Origin: Lunularia cruciata
Lineage: Eukaryota; Streptophyta; Marchantiopsida; Lunulariales; Lunulariaceae
Direction: 5' to 3'
Length of the DNA stretch: 64,000 nucleotides
Assembly: GCA_948567375.1 (NCBI GenBank)
Contig: OX419755.1
Location: 20,786,517-20,850,516 of the forward strand
Positions 1-12,700 of this stretch are shown one piece after another. Each line of letters starts with the position of its first letter. Positions within the stretch are counted from its first letter, which is position 1. Under the pieces are notes generated by a model that saw nothing but the letters and a program-made list of their open reading frames with translations, had not been told where the DNA came from and made no database searches. A program made the position numbers and the translations under genes.

Positions 1-1180
1 TGAACCAAACATCATTCAACTTATGCAGAGCTCCATCAAATATGCAAATCCTTACGGATCCGATACTCCCAATTCAACAAGGTTGATCATTCCCCATCAA
101 AACTAAACCATTTGATGGTGAAAGTGAATGGAAGAACTCCTTGATATAGTTTATATGGTACAAGTAAGCACAATCTAGAATCCACTCATCATCCTTACTA
201 GGAGATGAGGCCCAAAGGGCATACACACAATATCACAATATCAAAAATCATATTGATCATCCAATAGATCAGTATCCTCATCAGCATAAACTATGTTTGC
301 TGAAGAGCCTTCATCTACCTTTCTTTTTCCCTTAACTTTACACTCCTTCTTCACATGGCCTACTTTGCCACATCCCCAACAAGTCACTTTTTTCCTCTCC
401 TTGGACCTGCCTCTAGACTTAGACATGGACCTTGCCTTGCTTTTCCCCTTATCACCATCATTAGTCCTCCACTAAGGTCTCTCACGTTGGACAATCAAAG
501 CCTTTCCCAGAGTAGAAGATGACACCAAGGTTGCAATAAGTATTTATTGCAAGTCATCCATAAGTAGAGCTGCTGTCACCTCTTCAAAGGTAATGGTCTT
601 CTTCTCATGGTGTAACAAACCTCATGAAAGTGACTGATAGGATGGCAGCAAGGAGCCCAACAAGTGCAGTGCCTTCCACTCCTCATTCAAGTCCTCTCCA
701 TAGTTTGTCAAGTCCACCACTAGGTCACATGGTCTCTAATATTGGTCCCTGGTTTCATCTTGAATGTAATTAGTTTGAGGCTGGTGTATAGTCCGTTTGA
801 CAATTCGTTTTGATGATACTTACCCTAAAGTGCATCAAATAATGAGGTACAATCGGAATGGTCCCCCACTTGCTTGATCACATGGGGCTGAAGGTGAAGC
901 AAAGAAATATTCACAGCTTGCTCTTGCATATCATCCAATTACTTTGTCTTACATCCTCATGTTTCTCCCTCAAGAGCTTACCCAAACTGGTTTCCCTCAA
1001 TACTCCTTTCACCAACCATTCCCACAACAAGTAATCTATGCTGCCATCAAACTTCACCACATCAAACTTGGGCCCACCAAGCTTCAAAGTACCCATCTTG
1101 ACTTTCTTCTGCTCCACAAGTACTTTTAAGGTTATTTCTCCACTTAGAGACTCCTCTTGAGTCGTTGAACCTTCCACCTT
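1..1180 (-). pseudogene. Ty1/copia gag fragment (fossil)
   Basis: This is the gag part of a copia-type retrotransposon, which would form the virus-like particle and bind element RNA. The N-terminal part (911-1177) has the copia gag look, with KFDG followed by a Trp-rich stretch. A zinc knuckle CWGCGKVGHVKKEC lies at 340-381 (CX2CX4HX4C), preceded by a basic Arg/Lys/Ser tract and followed by an acidic tail. The piece runs off the left window edge towards protease and integrase. It is broken in a few places. No copia-type LTR is seen next to it; the LTR found upstream (1498-2009) belongs to another family by similarity. The assignment to copia gag is firm; its relation to that LTR is not. Confidence 0.75.
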
Positions 1181-1497
1181 AAAACTCCAATACTCAAGGG
1201 ATTAAGTCATAAGACAAACATTGTTTTACATCAAATTTTTCAAGTACTCAAAACTCAAGATCTAGTTGCATCAACCTGCAGCCTTGGAGATAAGCTTTCC
1301 AACACTCTAAACATATTATTTATCCAAGTCCCAAGTCAAAATTTATAAACTGAATTCCCAAGAGGGTCAAAACCTTGGATTCTATACTACCTTCATAAGT
1401 CTAAGACTTCTCCTCCAATGACTCTCTTTGGGATCTACTTCTTGCTCATCTTCATTAGTGCGACAAGTCCGTTATGTAATATTGAAAACAACCACTC

Positions 1498-2009
1498 CCT
1501 GCAATCAGAAGTTGGTGCAAGATGACTATCATATAACAACTTGGTTGACTCTTGGAAAAAACTGCAAGAAGGATTACGTGACAATCAAGGAAGCAAACAT
1601 AGTTCTTAACTGCAATTACATATTGTAGTGAACTGGAAGAAATCCCTATTTATAGTCAAGCTACACACACTCTAGCTAAGAGAGTCTAGGTGATGCTTGT
1701 CGGCCTCTATCCACCATAGCCAAGAACTCAAAGGCTCAAGATTAGAGAAGTAAGCTCTCTGGAGCTGCACTTCAAAGCTATACCCCGCTACTCGACCTAG
1801 GTCTTCAGCCCTAATGGCACTATTGATAGCACATCTGATGGTGCAAATGCTACATGTGATAGTGAGTCCCACCATGTGATCAATAGCCCTAACATGAAAT
1901 TGGACCGCCAACCAGTACTCCATGAGTAATTACCAAAATACCTATGACTACCAACACTACCACTCTTATGTCCAAGCAAACCAGCTTCTGTGTTACAAAT
2001 GTTGTGACA
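1498..2009 (-). repeat. LTR of the methyltransferase-element (A/B) family
   Basis: Read on the minus strand, this block starts TGTCACAACATTTGTA and aligns over most of its length with the 5' LTR of element A (35197-35638) and the split 3' LTR of element B. The shared stretch around 1680-1790 is the clearest match. The downstream end is set by similarity to the A LTR end (CTGATTGCA here, CTGATTACA in A) and could be off by tens of bases. It could be a solo LTR, or the 5' LTR of an element whose body was replaced by the copia gag next to it. Confidence 0.65.
1646..1655 (-). promoter_or_regulatory. TATA box in LTR
   Basis: The minus strand reads CTATAAATAG just after the conserved U3 block. The same place in the LTR of A reads ACTATAAT (near 35535). 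This is the expected spot for the retrotransposon core promoter. Confidence 0.5.
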
Positions 2010-2083
2010 AAGATGTTGGTTGTGCTAAACCCAAGAAATGCTACTTTTGAGTCAATCTCAAAGTTGATATGGGCAATTGAAAT

Positions 2084-2229
2084 TTGAGTATTTCAAATCA
2101 AAATGTTGGGGTAGAGGTTATGATCACTTTTGGGATTTTGATCACACATCAAGTTCTTGAGTATTTCAAATCAAAATGTTAGGGTAGAGATTATGATCAA
2201 TTTTGAGATTTTGATCACATATCAAGTGT
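2084..2229. repeat. Tandem duplication, two 73-bp units
   Basis: Two adjacent imperfect copies each start TTGAGTATTTCAAATCAAAA and end in a GATCACATATCAAG-like sequence. They lie just outside the start of the LTR at 1498-2009. Confidence 0.8.
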
Positions 2230-4112
2230 TAGTTCAAATTGGCATGTTAAAACTTCTAGTATCATTGGTGAACCCTTCTAGTATAATTATGTGAAAATTG
2301 GTGGGAATTACTTAATAGAGAGAATGTGAGGTCTTAAATGAAGTCTAGTTAGGTCTATAGAGCTTAAAAGTGAGCCTTGCTTGAAAATTGATGTATATGT
2401 AGGGATTGGTTTAGAATTCAAATGCAAAACTTCACAAAGAATTAGAGAGAGGTATGAATAACTACCTTGAAAATTTTGGTTAGATTTGGGTTTATAAATA
2501 GTCAGATCTGATATATCAAACTTTGATCCAAGAAATTTCCTATCATAAGCTTTGATGAATTGTTTTATTTCCAACTACCATTTATTTTTTGTTTTCCCAT
2601 TTGAGATCATGGTTGAAGAGTGGTAGTGTGCTAGAGTGTTCTTTGGCACTTGCATGAACCTCTTAGCCAAGACTTTGGAATTTTTTTTCCAAGAACCAAT
2701 ACTAGCACATTGATTAGTGTTTTGAATTAGAGTTTGAATGATAGAATTCAAGCAAATACAAGACATCCTCAAGAGATCTATAGGAGTCAAATTGAGACAT
2801 GTCATATATTATTGGAAAAATGATCTTGCAAGCTATCTAACGAGTCTTAAAATGTTGGATTTGAATCTATAGTACAAAAGTAGTCTTAGACTAAACCTTG
2901 AGGTCATTTCCCTAACTAAACACCATCAAAAGGCATAGAAATATCCTATTTAGAGTATAGGATGAAAGCAACTATTGGAGTATATGCTTGAAGTAGCTCT
3001 TGTATAGAGAAAGGGAATCATGTTTGGATCATCTCTATGCTTTACATACTTGAATGTATGTCAAATTGGTTCGGTTTGGTGTACGTGCATTACACTTAGA
3101 TCTCATTTTGTTTAGGCATGTTATATATTTCTTCTTGGTAATGTTGAAAGTGATGACTAGTAAGCTAGGAATGCATTATGATGGTAGGTTAGGTTGGTCT
3201 TTTTCTCTACTCAATATAAGGAAGATTAAGAATTGAGTAAAAATTTTTAGGGGTTGGGAATACAAGTGTGAACAACCACCCATAATAAGCTAGATATAGC
3301 CTCCTATCCATACACTCCAAAGATAGGTACCTAGTGTGCTCCCAAAGTGAACAAGGTAAAACATGATAGTGGAACTTTTTATAGCATAAAGACACCTTTA
3401 TTACATATCCACCATACTACCACATGGTATCTATCATAGATTTCACACCATGATATCTGCCAAAGAAATCCCTTAAAAAGACCTATATTTACCATAACTT
3501 ACTTCACTATTCACAAAAGGTTGTAGCCACTTTCCCATCATGCATCTTCCACTCACTTCCAAATGATAACTACATATTAAGCTGTTTGGAAGTTGTAGTT
3601 AAAGCTATTTGGAAGTTGTAATTTTCTACTTTTATAGTCTACCTATAGAATTTGGGTTTACAAGTCCAGATTTAATGTAAGCTTTGGAGTCCTTGAGCTA
3701 TCTTCATCTACGTGGACTACACACCAAGGATTCTAATTCATAGGCTCTTTTCTAGAAGAGAATGAGTTTTGTAGTAGTGCATCCATCTCAAACCTTTTGG
3801 CCTAGGCCATAGCTCACTCTCATTTTACTACCTCCTTTGGAGAATTAATGGCCTACTCTATTTTGAAAGATACTACATCCTTAGAATCTCCTATTTAGCC
3901 CATACCTATCCATCCATAGATGTACTCCAATCATATTTACACACATTTGATAATATCATATACCAAACTTTCTCTACTTTGTTAAGGTTATTTACACTCC
4001 TATATTTATAAAATGAATGGTGTGGGCTAAAGGTATCTCTTCTCCTGGCTACAGGAGGAGGTGGTCTCACATTACAAGAGACTATTATACCAATAATATT
4101 ATTAGGGGTATA
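2230..4112. other. Unassigned AT-rich intergenic stretch
   Basis: No convincing gene, RNA or element end is seen. Short open frames on both strands (up to 88 codons) show no known motif and overlap one another. CpG is scarce, as in the surrounding old repeats, so this is probably decayed repeat sequence. Confidence 0.5.
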
Positions 4113-4569
4113 TGTTATGTTTGGCTTGTTATTAGTGAAGACTGATCAAGAGTAAGAGTAAATGTGACTGATGAAACACCTTGCTATTTCATGCGGTGCG
4201 GGACAGTCACTTGTCTAGATATGTTCAGTCACTTCTTTGGCAAAGTATTAAATTGACTATATATCTTGAGTGGTCAATACTTAGGAAGTCTCAAAAGTCA
4301 GTATCCAAGAGCAAGTATGTATTCAGGAGTTCAGCCAGATGACAGTGAAGAGGGCTATTCTTGTATGTATGTATGTCTATATATATATACATATATTCTT
4401 TTGCAAAGAGTAAAAAAGGTTTGAAGGCTGGTGTGAGCCTGTTTCAGCCGTGGAGGTAGCTTTTGGGACAGGAAGTGAACCACGTTATTTCATATTGTCC
4501 TCTGATTTATGTTTAATGTGGTTTATAATGTACTATAGTGAGAGGTTGTAGGGATTGTGTTTTCTAGAA
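4113..4569 (+). repeat. 5' LTR of copia copy 1
   Basis: Starts TGTTATGTTTGGCTTGTTAT and is repeated at 8639, 14071 and 16799. It carries a variable simple-sequence tract (4362-4397). It ends just before a primer-binding site. Confidence 0.88.
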
Positions 4570-4570
4570 G

Positions 4571-4583
4571 TTGATATCAGAGC
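4571..4583 (+). other. Primer-binding site, initiator-Met type
   Basis: TTGATATCAGAGC next to the LTR end resembles the common plant copia primer site TGGTATCAGAGC. The sister copy has TTGGTATCGATC at the same spot (14498). Confidence 0.7.
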
Positions 4584-4684
4584 TTAGTTGGTCCTAAAGA
4601 AGGTCTTGAGAACTGAGGGTGCAAGGAAGTGGGTCTAGAAGCAAGTCTATAGCAAAGCAATGGTAGGGGTGACATCTGTATCAA

Positions 4685-5523
4685 ATGCTAAATTTGCAGT
4701 GGAGAAGTTTGATGGGGAAAAACAATTTTGGACTTTGGCAATTGAAGATGAAGGACCTTCTTTTCCAGCAAGGACTGCATAGAGCACTAAGAAAAAGACA
4801 CAAGGACAAATGTGATGAGGATGAGGAAGATGAAGATGAAGAAGATGAAGATGAAGATGCATATCTTAGAGCTATTAGCACTATTTGGTTGAACATTGCT
4901 GATGAAGTGCTATATTATGTTATGAATGAAGAATCTGCACCACAACTATGGGCCAAACTGGAGAATCTTCATATCACCAAGTCATTGATAAATAGACTAT
5001 TTATTAAACAAAAGTTGTAGATGTTGCGGATAAGGAAGGCCAAAGTATTATGGAGCACCTCAATGCTTTCAACAGAATCATTTGTGAGTTGATGAGCATA
5101 GAGGTTAAGTTAGAAGAGGAGGATAAAGCATTTCTGTTATTGACTTCACTTTCACCTTCATATAAGTATCTAGTCATTTTTCTTCTATATGGGAAGGATG
5201 ATATAAACTGTGAGGTAGTCACTGTAACATTATTGTCAATGAGATGTGAAAAAGACCCAACCAAGAAAAGACAAACCCAGAGGCTCTATTTATCAAAGGA
5301 AAGACAAGAGAGAGAGAGAGAACACATCAAGAGTCAATCAAGATCCAAGTATAGAATTGGAGGTTTCAAAGGCAAGTGCTGGATTTGTGGGAAGGTTGGA
5401 CATTTCAAGAAGGATTGTAACAACAAGAGGCTTGAGTCCAACAAGGATAAAGGTCAACTTTCAGACCAAGCAAGTATTGTTGAATCATTTGGTGTTGTGT
5501 ATGATGTTCTATGTGTTACCTAA
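4685..5523 (+). pseudogene. Copia gag (fossil)
   Basis: The capsid-type region begins near 4685 with a FDG-like motif, followed by an acidic tract of Asp/Glu repeats (about 4816-4858) and a helical region. The zinc knuckle CWICGKVGHFKKDC lies near 5377-5420, preceded by a basic region. The acidic tract is much shorter in the sister copy, so it varies by slippage. The product would package element RNA in the cytoplasm. The frame is broken. Confidence 0.85.
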
Positions 5524-5549
5524 GACAAAGATCAATTTGAGGAGTCATG

Positions 5550-6055
5550 GATATTGGACTTAGGTTGTTCTTACCATATGTGTCCAAATAAAGAGTGGTT
5601 CCATGAGTACAAACCATTCAATGGAGGATCTGTAATAGTGGGGAACAACATGGCTTGTAAAGCTATTGGCACTGGTTCAATACGCATTAAGATGTTTGAT
5701 GGTATTGTGAGGACTCTTGCTGATGTGAGGCATGTTCCTGACTTAAGGAAGAATTTGATATCACTAGGCACTTTTGACTCAAATGGTTGGAAGTGGGGAG
5801 GAGAAAATGGAACACTCAAGGTATCAAAAGGAGTATTGGTTGTAATGAAGAGCAAGAAGATATGAAATCTTTATGAGCTTGTTGGAGAGACCATTATTGG
5901 AGGAGTGGCAGGTACTATTTTTGAAAATGAAGATCCCAAAGATCTTACTCAGTTATGGCACCTATGTGAGTGAAAGGGGTCTAAGTGAATTGTCCAAGCA
6001 ACAACTTCTCAAGGGCCTTAAAATTTGTAAGTTAAATTCTATGAGCATTTTGTAA
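5550..6055 (+). pseudogene. Copia protease and GAG-pre-integrase region (fossil)
   Basis: The region has the copia protease-like C-terminal half: GCSYHMCPNKEWF at the start, then V(R)HVPDLRKNLISLG, which is conserved in copia polyproteins between protease and integrase. It would release the mature proteins from the polyprotein. It follows gag directly and leads into the integrase. Broken. Confidence 0.75.
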
Positions 6056-6089
6056 TAGGAAAGCAACGGAGAGTAAGCTTTTCCACAGG

Positions 6090-6860
6090 AGTTCATTGCA
6101 CAAAGGGAATTTTAGACTATCTGCATTTTGATGTTTGGGGCCCTACACCTATAGCTTCAAAATTTGGAGCATTATATTTTGTATCTTTGGTTGATGAGTA
6201 CTCTAGGAGAGCATGGGTCTACACCATGAAGCAAAATTTAGAGGTCTTCTCTATCTTTAAACAATTGAAGGTGATGATGGTGAAACAAACTGGAAGAAAA
6301 GTGAAGTGTTTGAGATCTAATAATGGTGGAGAATACAAATCTGGAGAGTTTGATAGATATTGTAAGAGTGTAGGGATTATTCATCACTTTACCATACTGG
6401 GTACCCCTCAAAAAAATGGTGTGGCAGAGTGGATAAATCATATACTCTTGGAGAAAGCAAGAACAATGTTAAGCAATGCCGGATTGGAGAAGAGTTTTTG
6501 GGGCAAAAGTTGTAAATACAGCTTGTCATTTGGTAAAAATTTCTCCCTCTATTGCTATTGAGTGTAAGACACCTATGGAAAAATGGACAGGTTGGCATGT
6601 TGATTACTCTTCACTTAGAGTGTTTGGATGCATAGCTTATGTTCATATTCAACAAGAACAAAGGAAAAAGTTAGATCCAAAGTCTAGAAAATGTATATTC
6701 TTGGGATATGAGAAGTATACAAAGGGATATAGAATATGGGATCCAGAAAGGTGTTGTCTTGTTGTGAGTAGAGATTTATTTTTTGATGAGACTAGTACAA
6801 TGGAGACTATTACTATAGCAAAAGAAAAAAAATATAGTCAGATTTTGTTAAGATAGATAT
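6090..6860 (+). pseudogene. Copia integrase (fossil)
   Basis: The catalytic core is visible: LDYLHFDVWGP with the first Asp, then SNNGGEY at the place of the second acidic region, then TPQKNGVAEW with the last catalytic Glu region. A KCIFLGYEKYTKGYRIWDP stretch follows, typical of the copia integrase C-terminus. It would insert element DNA into the genome. Broken. Confidence 0.85.
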
Positions 6861-6929
6861 TGATCTTGGAAATGAAGACATCTCACCTCTTGTAGATCTA
6901 CCAAGTGAACCATTAGACGAGCAAAGTCC

Positions 6930-8480
6930 CAAATTGATTCATGAATGTAGGTATTCAAAAAGAGATATAAGGCTTCCAAAGAGATTTGATGATTCATTTG
7001 TAGCTTATGCTCTTTGTATAGAGAATGGTTTGCCTTCTTCATATGAAAAGACAATGCAAGATCAAGAGTGTCAAAAGTGGCATTGTGCAATGGAAGAGGA
7101 GATGAAGTCTTTGGCCAAAAACCAAACTTGGAGACTTGAAAAATTGCTTATGGGAAAGAAGGCAATTGGTTGCAGATGGATATTCCAGAGGAAGATAGTA
7201 CTTCCAAAATCAGGTGGAGATTAAGCAAGTCTTGTAGCAAAGGGTTATAGCTAAAAGAATGAATTGACCTCAATGAGATTTTTTCCCCAGTGGTAAAAAT
7301 CTCTTCTATTCATGCACTATTGGAAATTATTGCATTGCATAACTTGAAGTTGGAGCAACTAGATGTTACAATTGCTTTTTTACTTGGAGAATTGGAGGAG
7401 GAGATTGACATGCATCAACTTGAAGTTTTTATGGTACCAAGGAACCAGAACCTGGTTTGCAAGTTTCAAAAGTCTTTATCCATATGGGCTAAAGCAAAGT
7501 CCAAGACTTTGGTACATGAAATTTGATGCTTTCATGTTGAAGCACAGATATATAAAAGTGAGTCAGATTGTTGTGTGTACCTCAAGAAGCTACATGGACC
7601 TGAGTATTTGATTTAATCATCTTGGTACTATATGTGGATGATATGTTGATTGTTGCGGAGGATATGGTTGAGGTGGAGAAATTGAAAGCACAACTTGGTA
7701 AGAAGTTTGATATGAAGTACTTGGGTTCTTCAAAGAGGGTACTTGGGATTGAAATCCATTGAGATAGCAGTAAGGGAAAGTTATGGATATCTCAAAGGAG
7801 ATATTTGGAAAAATTACTTACTTATTTTTGCAAGCAGCATGCAAAACCAGTGAACACTCCAATGACAAGTCATTTTAGGATATCATTGGAGCAATGTCTA
7901 TCAAATGAAAAGGAGAGAAAAGTAATGTAAAATTTTCCTTATGCTAGTACTGTTGGGAGTTTAATATATGCTATGGTCTGCACTAGACCATACATCTTAT
8001 GTGTTGCTGAGTATGGTGAAAAGATACATGGCAAATCCAAGGAAACAACATTGGGAAATTGTGAAGTGGATACTTTGTTACTTGAAAGGGACTATAAATA
8101 TTGGCATTGTCTTTGATGTGGAGAAAGACCAAGAAGGAGAAATTATAGGGTATGTAGATTCTGATTTTTATGAAGAGTTGGATAAGAGAAGGTCTACAAT
8201 CGGATTTTTTTTTACACTTGTTGGCAGTGCAATAAGTTGGACTACTCTTCAATCTACTATTTCCACTTCTACTACAAAGGAAGAATATATGGCAAAAATT
8301 GAGGTGACCAAAGAGGCAATATGGCTACAAAGATTAGCCAAGGATGTAGGACTCCCTAACATAAAGTCCACTTTTTAGTGATAGCCAAAGCGCTATTCAC
8401 TTGGCCAAAATCAAGTATATCATTCAAAGACAAAGCATATTGATGTGAGACATCATTTTATTAAGGAAGTTGTGACAAAT
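6930..8480 (+). pseudogene. Copia reverse transcriptase and RNase H (fossil)
   Basis: RT motifs are spread over several frames: W..A...E..SL..N.TW near 7075-7135, LEQLDVTIAFLLGELEEEI (7345-7405), and the catalytic LYVDDMLI block near 7625-7655. RNase H features follow (YVDSDF near 8152, then TKEEYMA and LQRLAKDVGLP). It would copy element RNA to DNA. Many breaks. Confidence 0.85.
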
Positions 8481-8638
8481 GGTGAGATCAATTTGTAAAA
8501 GATTGGCACATAGGTAAACACAGCTGATATGTTGACTAAACCTGTTCATGTTGAGAAGTTCAAGTTATGCATGAACTTGCTCAACGTTCAATATTGCTCT
8601 TTGGGATGATATGGTAGATACAAGCAAAAGATGGAGAT

Positions 8639-9035
8639 TGTTATGTTTGGCTTGTTATCAGTGATGACTGATCAAGAGCAAGAGAAAATGAGACTGATGA
8701 AATACCTTGCTGTTTCATGCGGTACGGGACAGTCAATTGTCTAGGTATGTTCAGTCACTACTATGGCAAAGTATTAAAGTGACTATATATCTTGAATGGT
8801 CAATACTCAGGAAGTCATGCAAGTAAGTATTCAAGAGCAAGTATGTATTCAAGAGTTCAGCCGGATGACAGTGATGAGGGATATGTATGTATATAAATAA
8901 ATAAATAAATAAATAAATAAATGCAACGAGTAAAAAAGGTTTGAAGGCTGGTGTGAGCCTATTTCAGCCGTGGAGGTAGTTTCCGGGACAGGAAGTGAAC
9001 CACGCTTTTCCTTAATGTGGTTTATGATGTGCTAT
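8639..9035 (+). repeat. 3' LTR of copia copy 1
   Basis: Repeats the 5' LTR, starting TGTTATGTTTGG after the purine-rich tract at 8621-8638 (AAAAGATGGAGAT). It is more diverged or cut short at its far end. Confidence 0.85.
8893..8922. repeat. (AAAT)n microsatellite
   Basis: About seven AAAT units inside the 3' LTR. The other LTRs of this family have TA- or TG-rich tracts at the same position (4362-4397, about 14300-14325). Confidence 0.9.
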
Positions 9036-9095
9036 AGTATGGGCTCTAGTGGCACTTCTACTAGTACATAGATTCTTATACCATGGTTTCATATG

Positions 9096-9235
9096 TCTTC
9101 TAGCACCAATTACAACAATAGATTTAGGTACCTATGATTTCCAATCATGTATATTTTTTCTCATTTCTTCTAACATCAGTTATAAAAATAGATGTAGGTA
9201 CTTATGATTTCTAAGTATATATATTTTTGTTCATG
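9096..9235. repeat. Tandem duplication, two 70-bp units
   Basis: Two adjacent diverged units, each starting TCTTCTA and containing TAGGTAC(C/T)TATGATTTC. Not linked to a known element. Confidence 0.65.
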
Positions 9236-9330
9236 ATCTCTTATTTAGCCTTGCTTGCATAACACTCCTTGCTTTTACAAACTTCTTATCCTTACATTCT
9301 AGGAAAATTCAAGTTGATTTTAGTAACCTT

Positions 9331-9780
9331 ATGCACATCCATACCCTTAACAACATCTTTATTGATGTGTCTTTAATTGATAGAGCTAGGATTTGCTCTT
9401 ATAGCAGGATTCTCTCTTATAAGGAGAAAGGTTCCAAAGCTTGGATTTATGCTTGTTTCTTGATAGAGGACTCTCAATTCACCTCAAAGGAGATTGTTAA
9501 CTACAACACTCCCTTTTATCATCAAGTTTACCACATCTAGCACTTTCAAGGCTATTAGATGAGTAAACTTATGGATTTGTATAAGACATGCATAATATAC
9601 ATATTTTGTGATGGGCTTTAGATGTTGAGCACACTAGAGTTCATTATGCAATCCAGGACGCAATGTATGGATCCTACCATCTATGCGGTTCCAAATATAC
9701 ATTGAGCAATTGTTGAATTTACCTAGACCACCTCTTTAGCATATGAAAGCAAATATAGTGATTTTCATTGAATGTTGACA
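9331..9780 (+). pseudogene. Possible LINE-like polyprotein C-terminal remnant
   Basis: A 69-codon frame reads SRILSYKEKGSKAWIYACFL, which resembles the Gly-Ser-Ala-Trp block downstream of the RT in some plant and protist LINE-like polyproteins. A further short match-like stretch lies near 9640-9680. This is recalled pattern similarity only. It could also be chance. Confidence 0.25.
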
Positions 9781-12700
9781 AACTCTATTTGATGTGGTGG
9801 CCAGAAACCCCTACAAGCAAAGTTCTTCGCATAAGCAAGCATTCAAGTAGGAGCAATAGCGATCCTCGCCACCAAAGGGAAATAGTACATTCCCTTTGTA
9901 CCATTATGTATCCCAGTTATCCATTGATGCCTTTGTACCCTTGGCTATATAGAATTGTGTGTATTTGTATCACCATTTTGATGGTCTCCCTAGAGAAGCA
10001 ATATGAGGTTTATTGCACAGGAAAGTACCTTTGGTTATCACTCAAGTATTGGATTTTCATAGACTAGTAGAGGCAGTGGGAGCTCACATCTAGGACACTC
10101 CTTTCCATCTACCAAACATAGCATTAACCATACCACATCGTCCAGAAGTAGTTTATTTAAATCTTTCCCCTTTACTTTGCTATGGTGCAATAGTTCTGGA
10201 TGAGATATTTGCACCTCTTACTTATGCCTCTTGCTTGCTTTTCTTTTTGCTTGCCTTGTATTCCTTTTTCTTCTCGTTTCAGGTATCCTACTTGGCTCGG
10301 TTTTCCTCTAATTGAACCCTATCCGTGTTTGTCTACGTTTATATATGTTGGAGCAGATGGAAGAGTTATGGTTGCGAGGACTCCTGAAATATGTAGGTGA
10401 CAGGATTATCTTCTTGTGGTCCAAACTAATTAGATATTGGAGGGTTCAGACAGAAAATACAAGTGGGGCTGCACAAGCGGTATTGGTTTAGATCACTGAA
10501 TTGTATAGGTATGACACTAGCCATTTCAGATTCTTAGGTGTTTGCTCTGGATCAGATTGGTACCTCCTACGTTGGGTACCTTAGTAGCCCGAGCTAAATT
10601 TGTGCGACGACTGAGAATGTCTGCATGCATATTACCGCTTTAAAATATATTTCCAAACTTTTGCGTTCTGCAGGTACAGCACTTGCATTAGCAACATCTG
10701 TACAAATTCCAAACCAATTCCCATGTGTCTTCTCCATGTTGGCGCATGTGAATCCTCTAAACCCTCGAATGTTTTCCAATTCATTGGAGGAGATGCTCAT
10801 AATAGATGCAGGAGCTACGTCTAGATTTGTGCCTAGTTCCAGAACTTTGTGCATGCTACTATCATACGAGTGCGATACAGGGGTACCCAACGATGGTGGA
10901 CATGTTATCTCCTTTTTGGCTTTCTATGATACCTGCCGGAAGCCATACCAGGATGTGAAATATAATGCAACGTTCAGTTTCACGAATTTTGACTGTATAG
11001 CTCAATCAACATATTTCATATCTAACAAACACGTCTCTGGTCAGGTTATATGTGCTGTAGTTAATAGAGCTCACGAGGGCCGCCGGAGAATATGTTCACT
11101 ATGTAGAGGTTTGAGATATTCATCGGAAGAAGTAAGCGATGCACTTACATTCTTCTATATCGCACCTGCTAAAAGAAAAATGAATGGCATTCAGTAGAAC
11201 AAAGTGTTACCTTCACCGATGATGAAAACGATAAGCTTATACCTTAAACATTCGTCGTAAAGTTTGGCATCGGAATTTGAGTTGTTGGAGCAAGGTTCCT
11301 CGGCAGGCATATGCAGAAGCAAATGCAATCCATGCTTACGAAGATTTTTCCACGTTCACAGTGGTTTTAGGATCATTTCCATGCCTTCGGAGCGTCGACC
11401 TGCGAGTACCCAATGGATATGTTAATCGGATGTTCAACATCTGTATAGATAGCTGTACTATACTGACGGAAGCCCTTCGGAAACACGCCGTTTCTAGAGC
11501 ACATGGTCGCACTCCATTGAGACATCACCCAACGATCCCCACGTATTTTGAATACTAGCGCATGTGTCGAACCTGTGAGTTGTACTAGTACTGTAGTGAG
11601 CAACCCCCACCTCCAAAGTTATGCGCTCTGGGCCAATTTTAGACGCCCTAATGTCTGACTACATCGCCTGAAAATTCTCTTGGAACAGTGCTAGAGTGCC
11701 TTTCTCATTCATCTGCAGATATCGTTCTTGAAGATTGCTATTCTTACCTCCTCCAATGCAGGAGGCAAATACATTGGATGTTAAGCACTAAAATGTGGCA
11801 TGCCGCTCACTTTTGACTGTTGCCATTGACTCTCGGGATAGTTCACTAGCGTTTCGAATACTTTCTTGTTCTGTATCTTTCCTCTTACGTATCAAAACGT
11901 TTCAAGCAATAAGTCCACATGGATGGATGTTCGTTTTTGGCTGACTACGAGGGTGCAGTGGCAAAATACGTGGGAAGCCAAGCCGAGCCAATGGAGGATG
12001 GATAAGCTGGCACTGACCTCGGTACTAAGCAATGTAGAGTCCACAACGTCAGGGACTCAAGCGGGACCTGAGGAAGGATGTGTAGCATTCAAGAAATGAG
12101 ATGTGGAGGATGGAGTTGGCGTCTATAGGCACAAGCTCCTACGTGCGGCATGTTCACGAACAGGAGTTTCCTCGTGTGTAAGGGATAATTGCGATGACCT
12201 GCGTACAACCAGCCGACAGCACATGTTACCATATCTAAATGTAATCCATAAGTAGTTCCACATTGGAAGACGTTGGTATTGCAGTTGTAAACGCTACATG
12301 TGTAGCGACACCAGAGCTCGCATGGAAAGAAGTCCGCAAGCGTCTCCATTTAGGACGGTGCTCACAACCATGCAGGATCTACATCTGTGCGTAGTTCCAG
12401 ACCTGTTGGTGTGCCCTGTTCCTAGCATAAGAGTAGAGGAGCGATTTGGAACTGGACGAATTATGGTGGGCAGGGCTCGCCTCAAATCTTCTATGGATAC
12501 TTGCCTGGAAACCTTACCGTGCACTTACGAATCTAAAGTTCAATGTGTAATGTTACTCAAGATGAAATTGGGAGATGGACTCATATATTTTAGGTGCTGT
12601 AGGGCAGATTCCTCTCACCGCTGCCTTTGGAGCTTACCTTCATTTTACCCCGTCTTTTCCTTGTACAGCTTAGCTTGATGGGTCTTCCATTCCTTCTTGT

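Larger units (their letters stand above)
4113..9035 (+). mobile_element. Ty1/copia element, copy 1 (fossil)
   Basis: An almost full-length copia retrotransposon: 5' LTR, initiator-Met-type primer site, gag, protease, integrase, reverse transcriptase, RNase H, polypurine tract and 3' LTR. The order protease-integrase-RT is the copia hallmark. The coding part is in several frames with many breaks, and CpG is almost absent, so it is old and dead. The 3' LTR loses similarity to its partner before the expected end, so the right boundary is approximate. A shorter relative lies at 14071-17236. Confidence 0.92.

Noticed and set aside
4681-4896. Poly-Ser frame opposite the copia gag
   Set aside because: It is the complement of the GAT/GAA acidic repeat in gag, not a gene.
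10625-11197. Open frame of 190 codons as a host gene
   Set aside because: No recognisable motif, strong overlap with a frame on the other strand, and no clear gene structure. Described only as part of the CpG-normal island.
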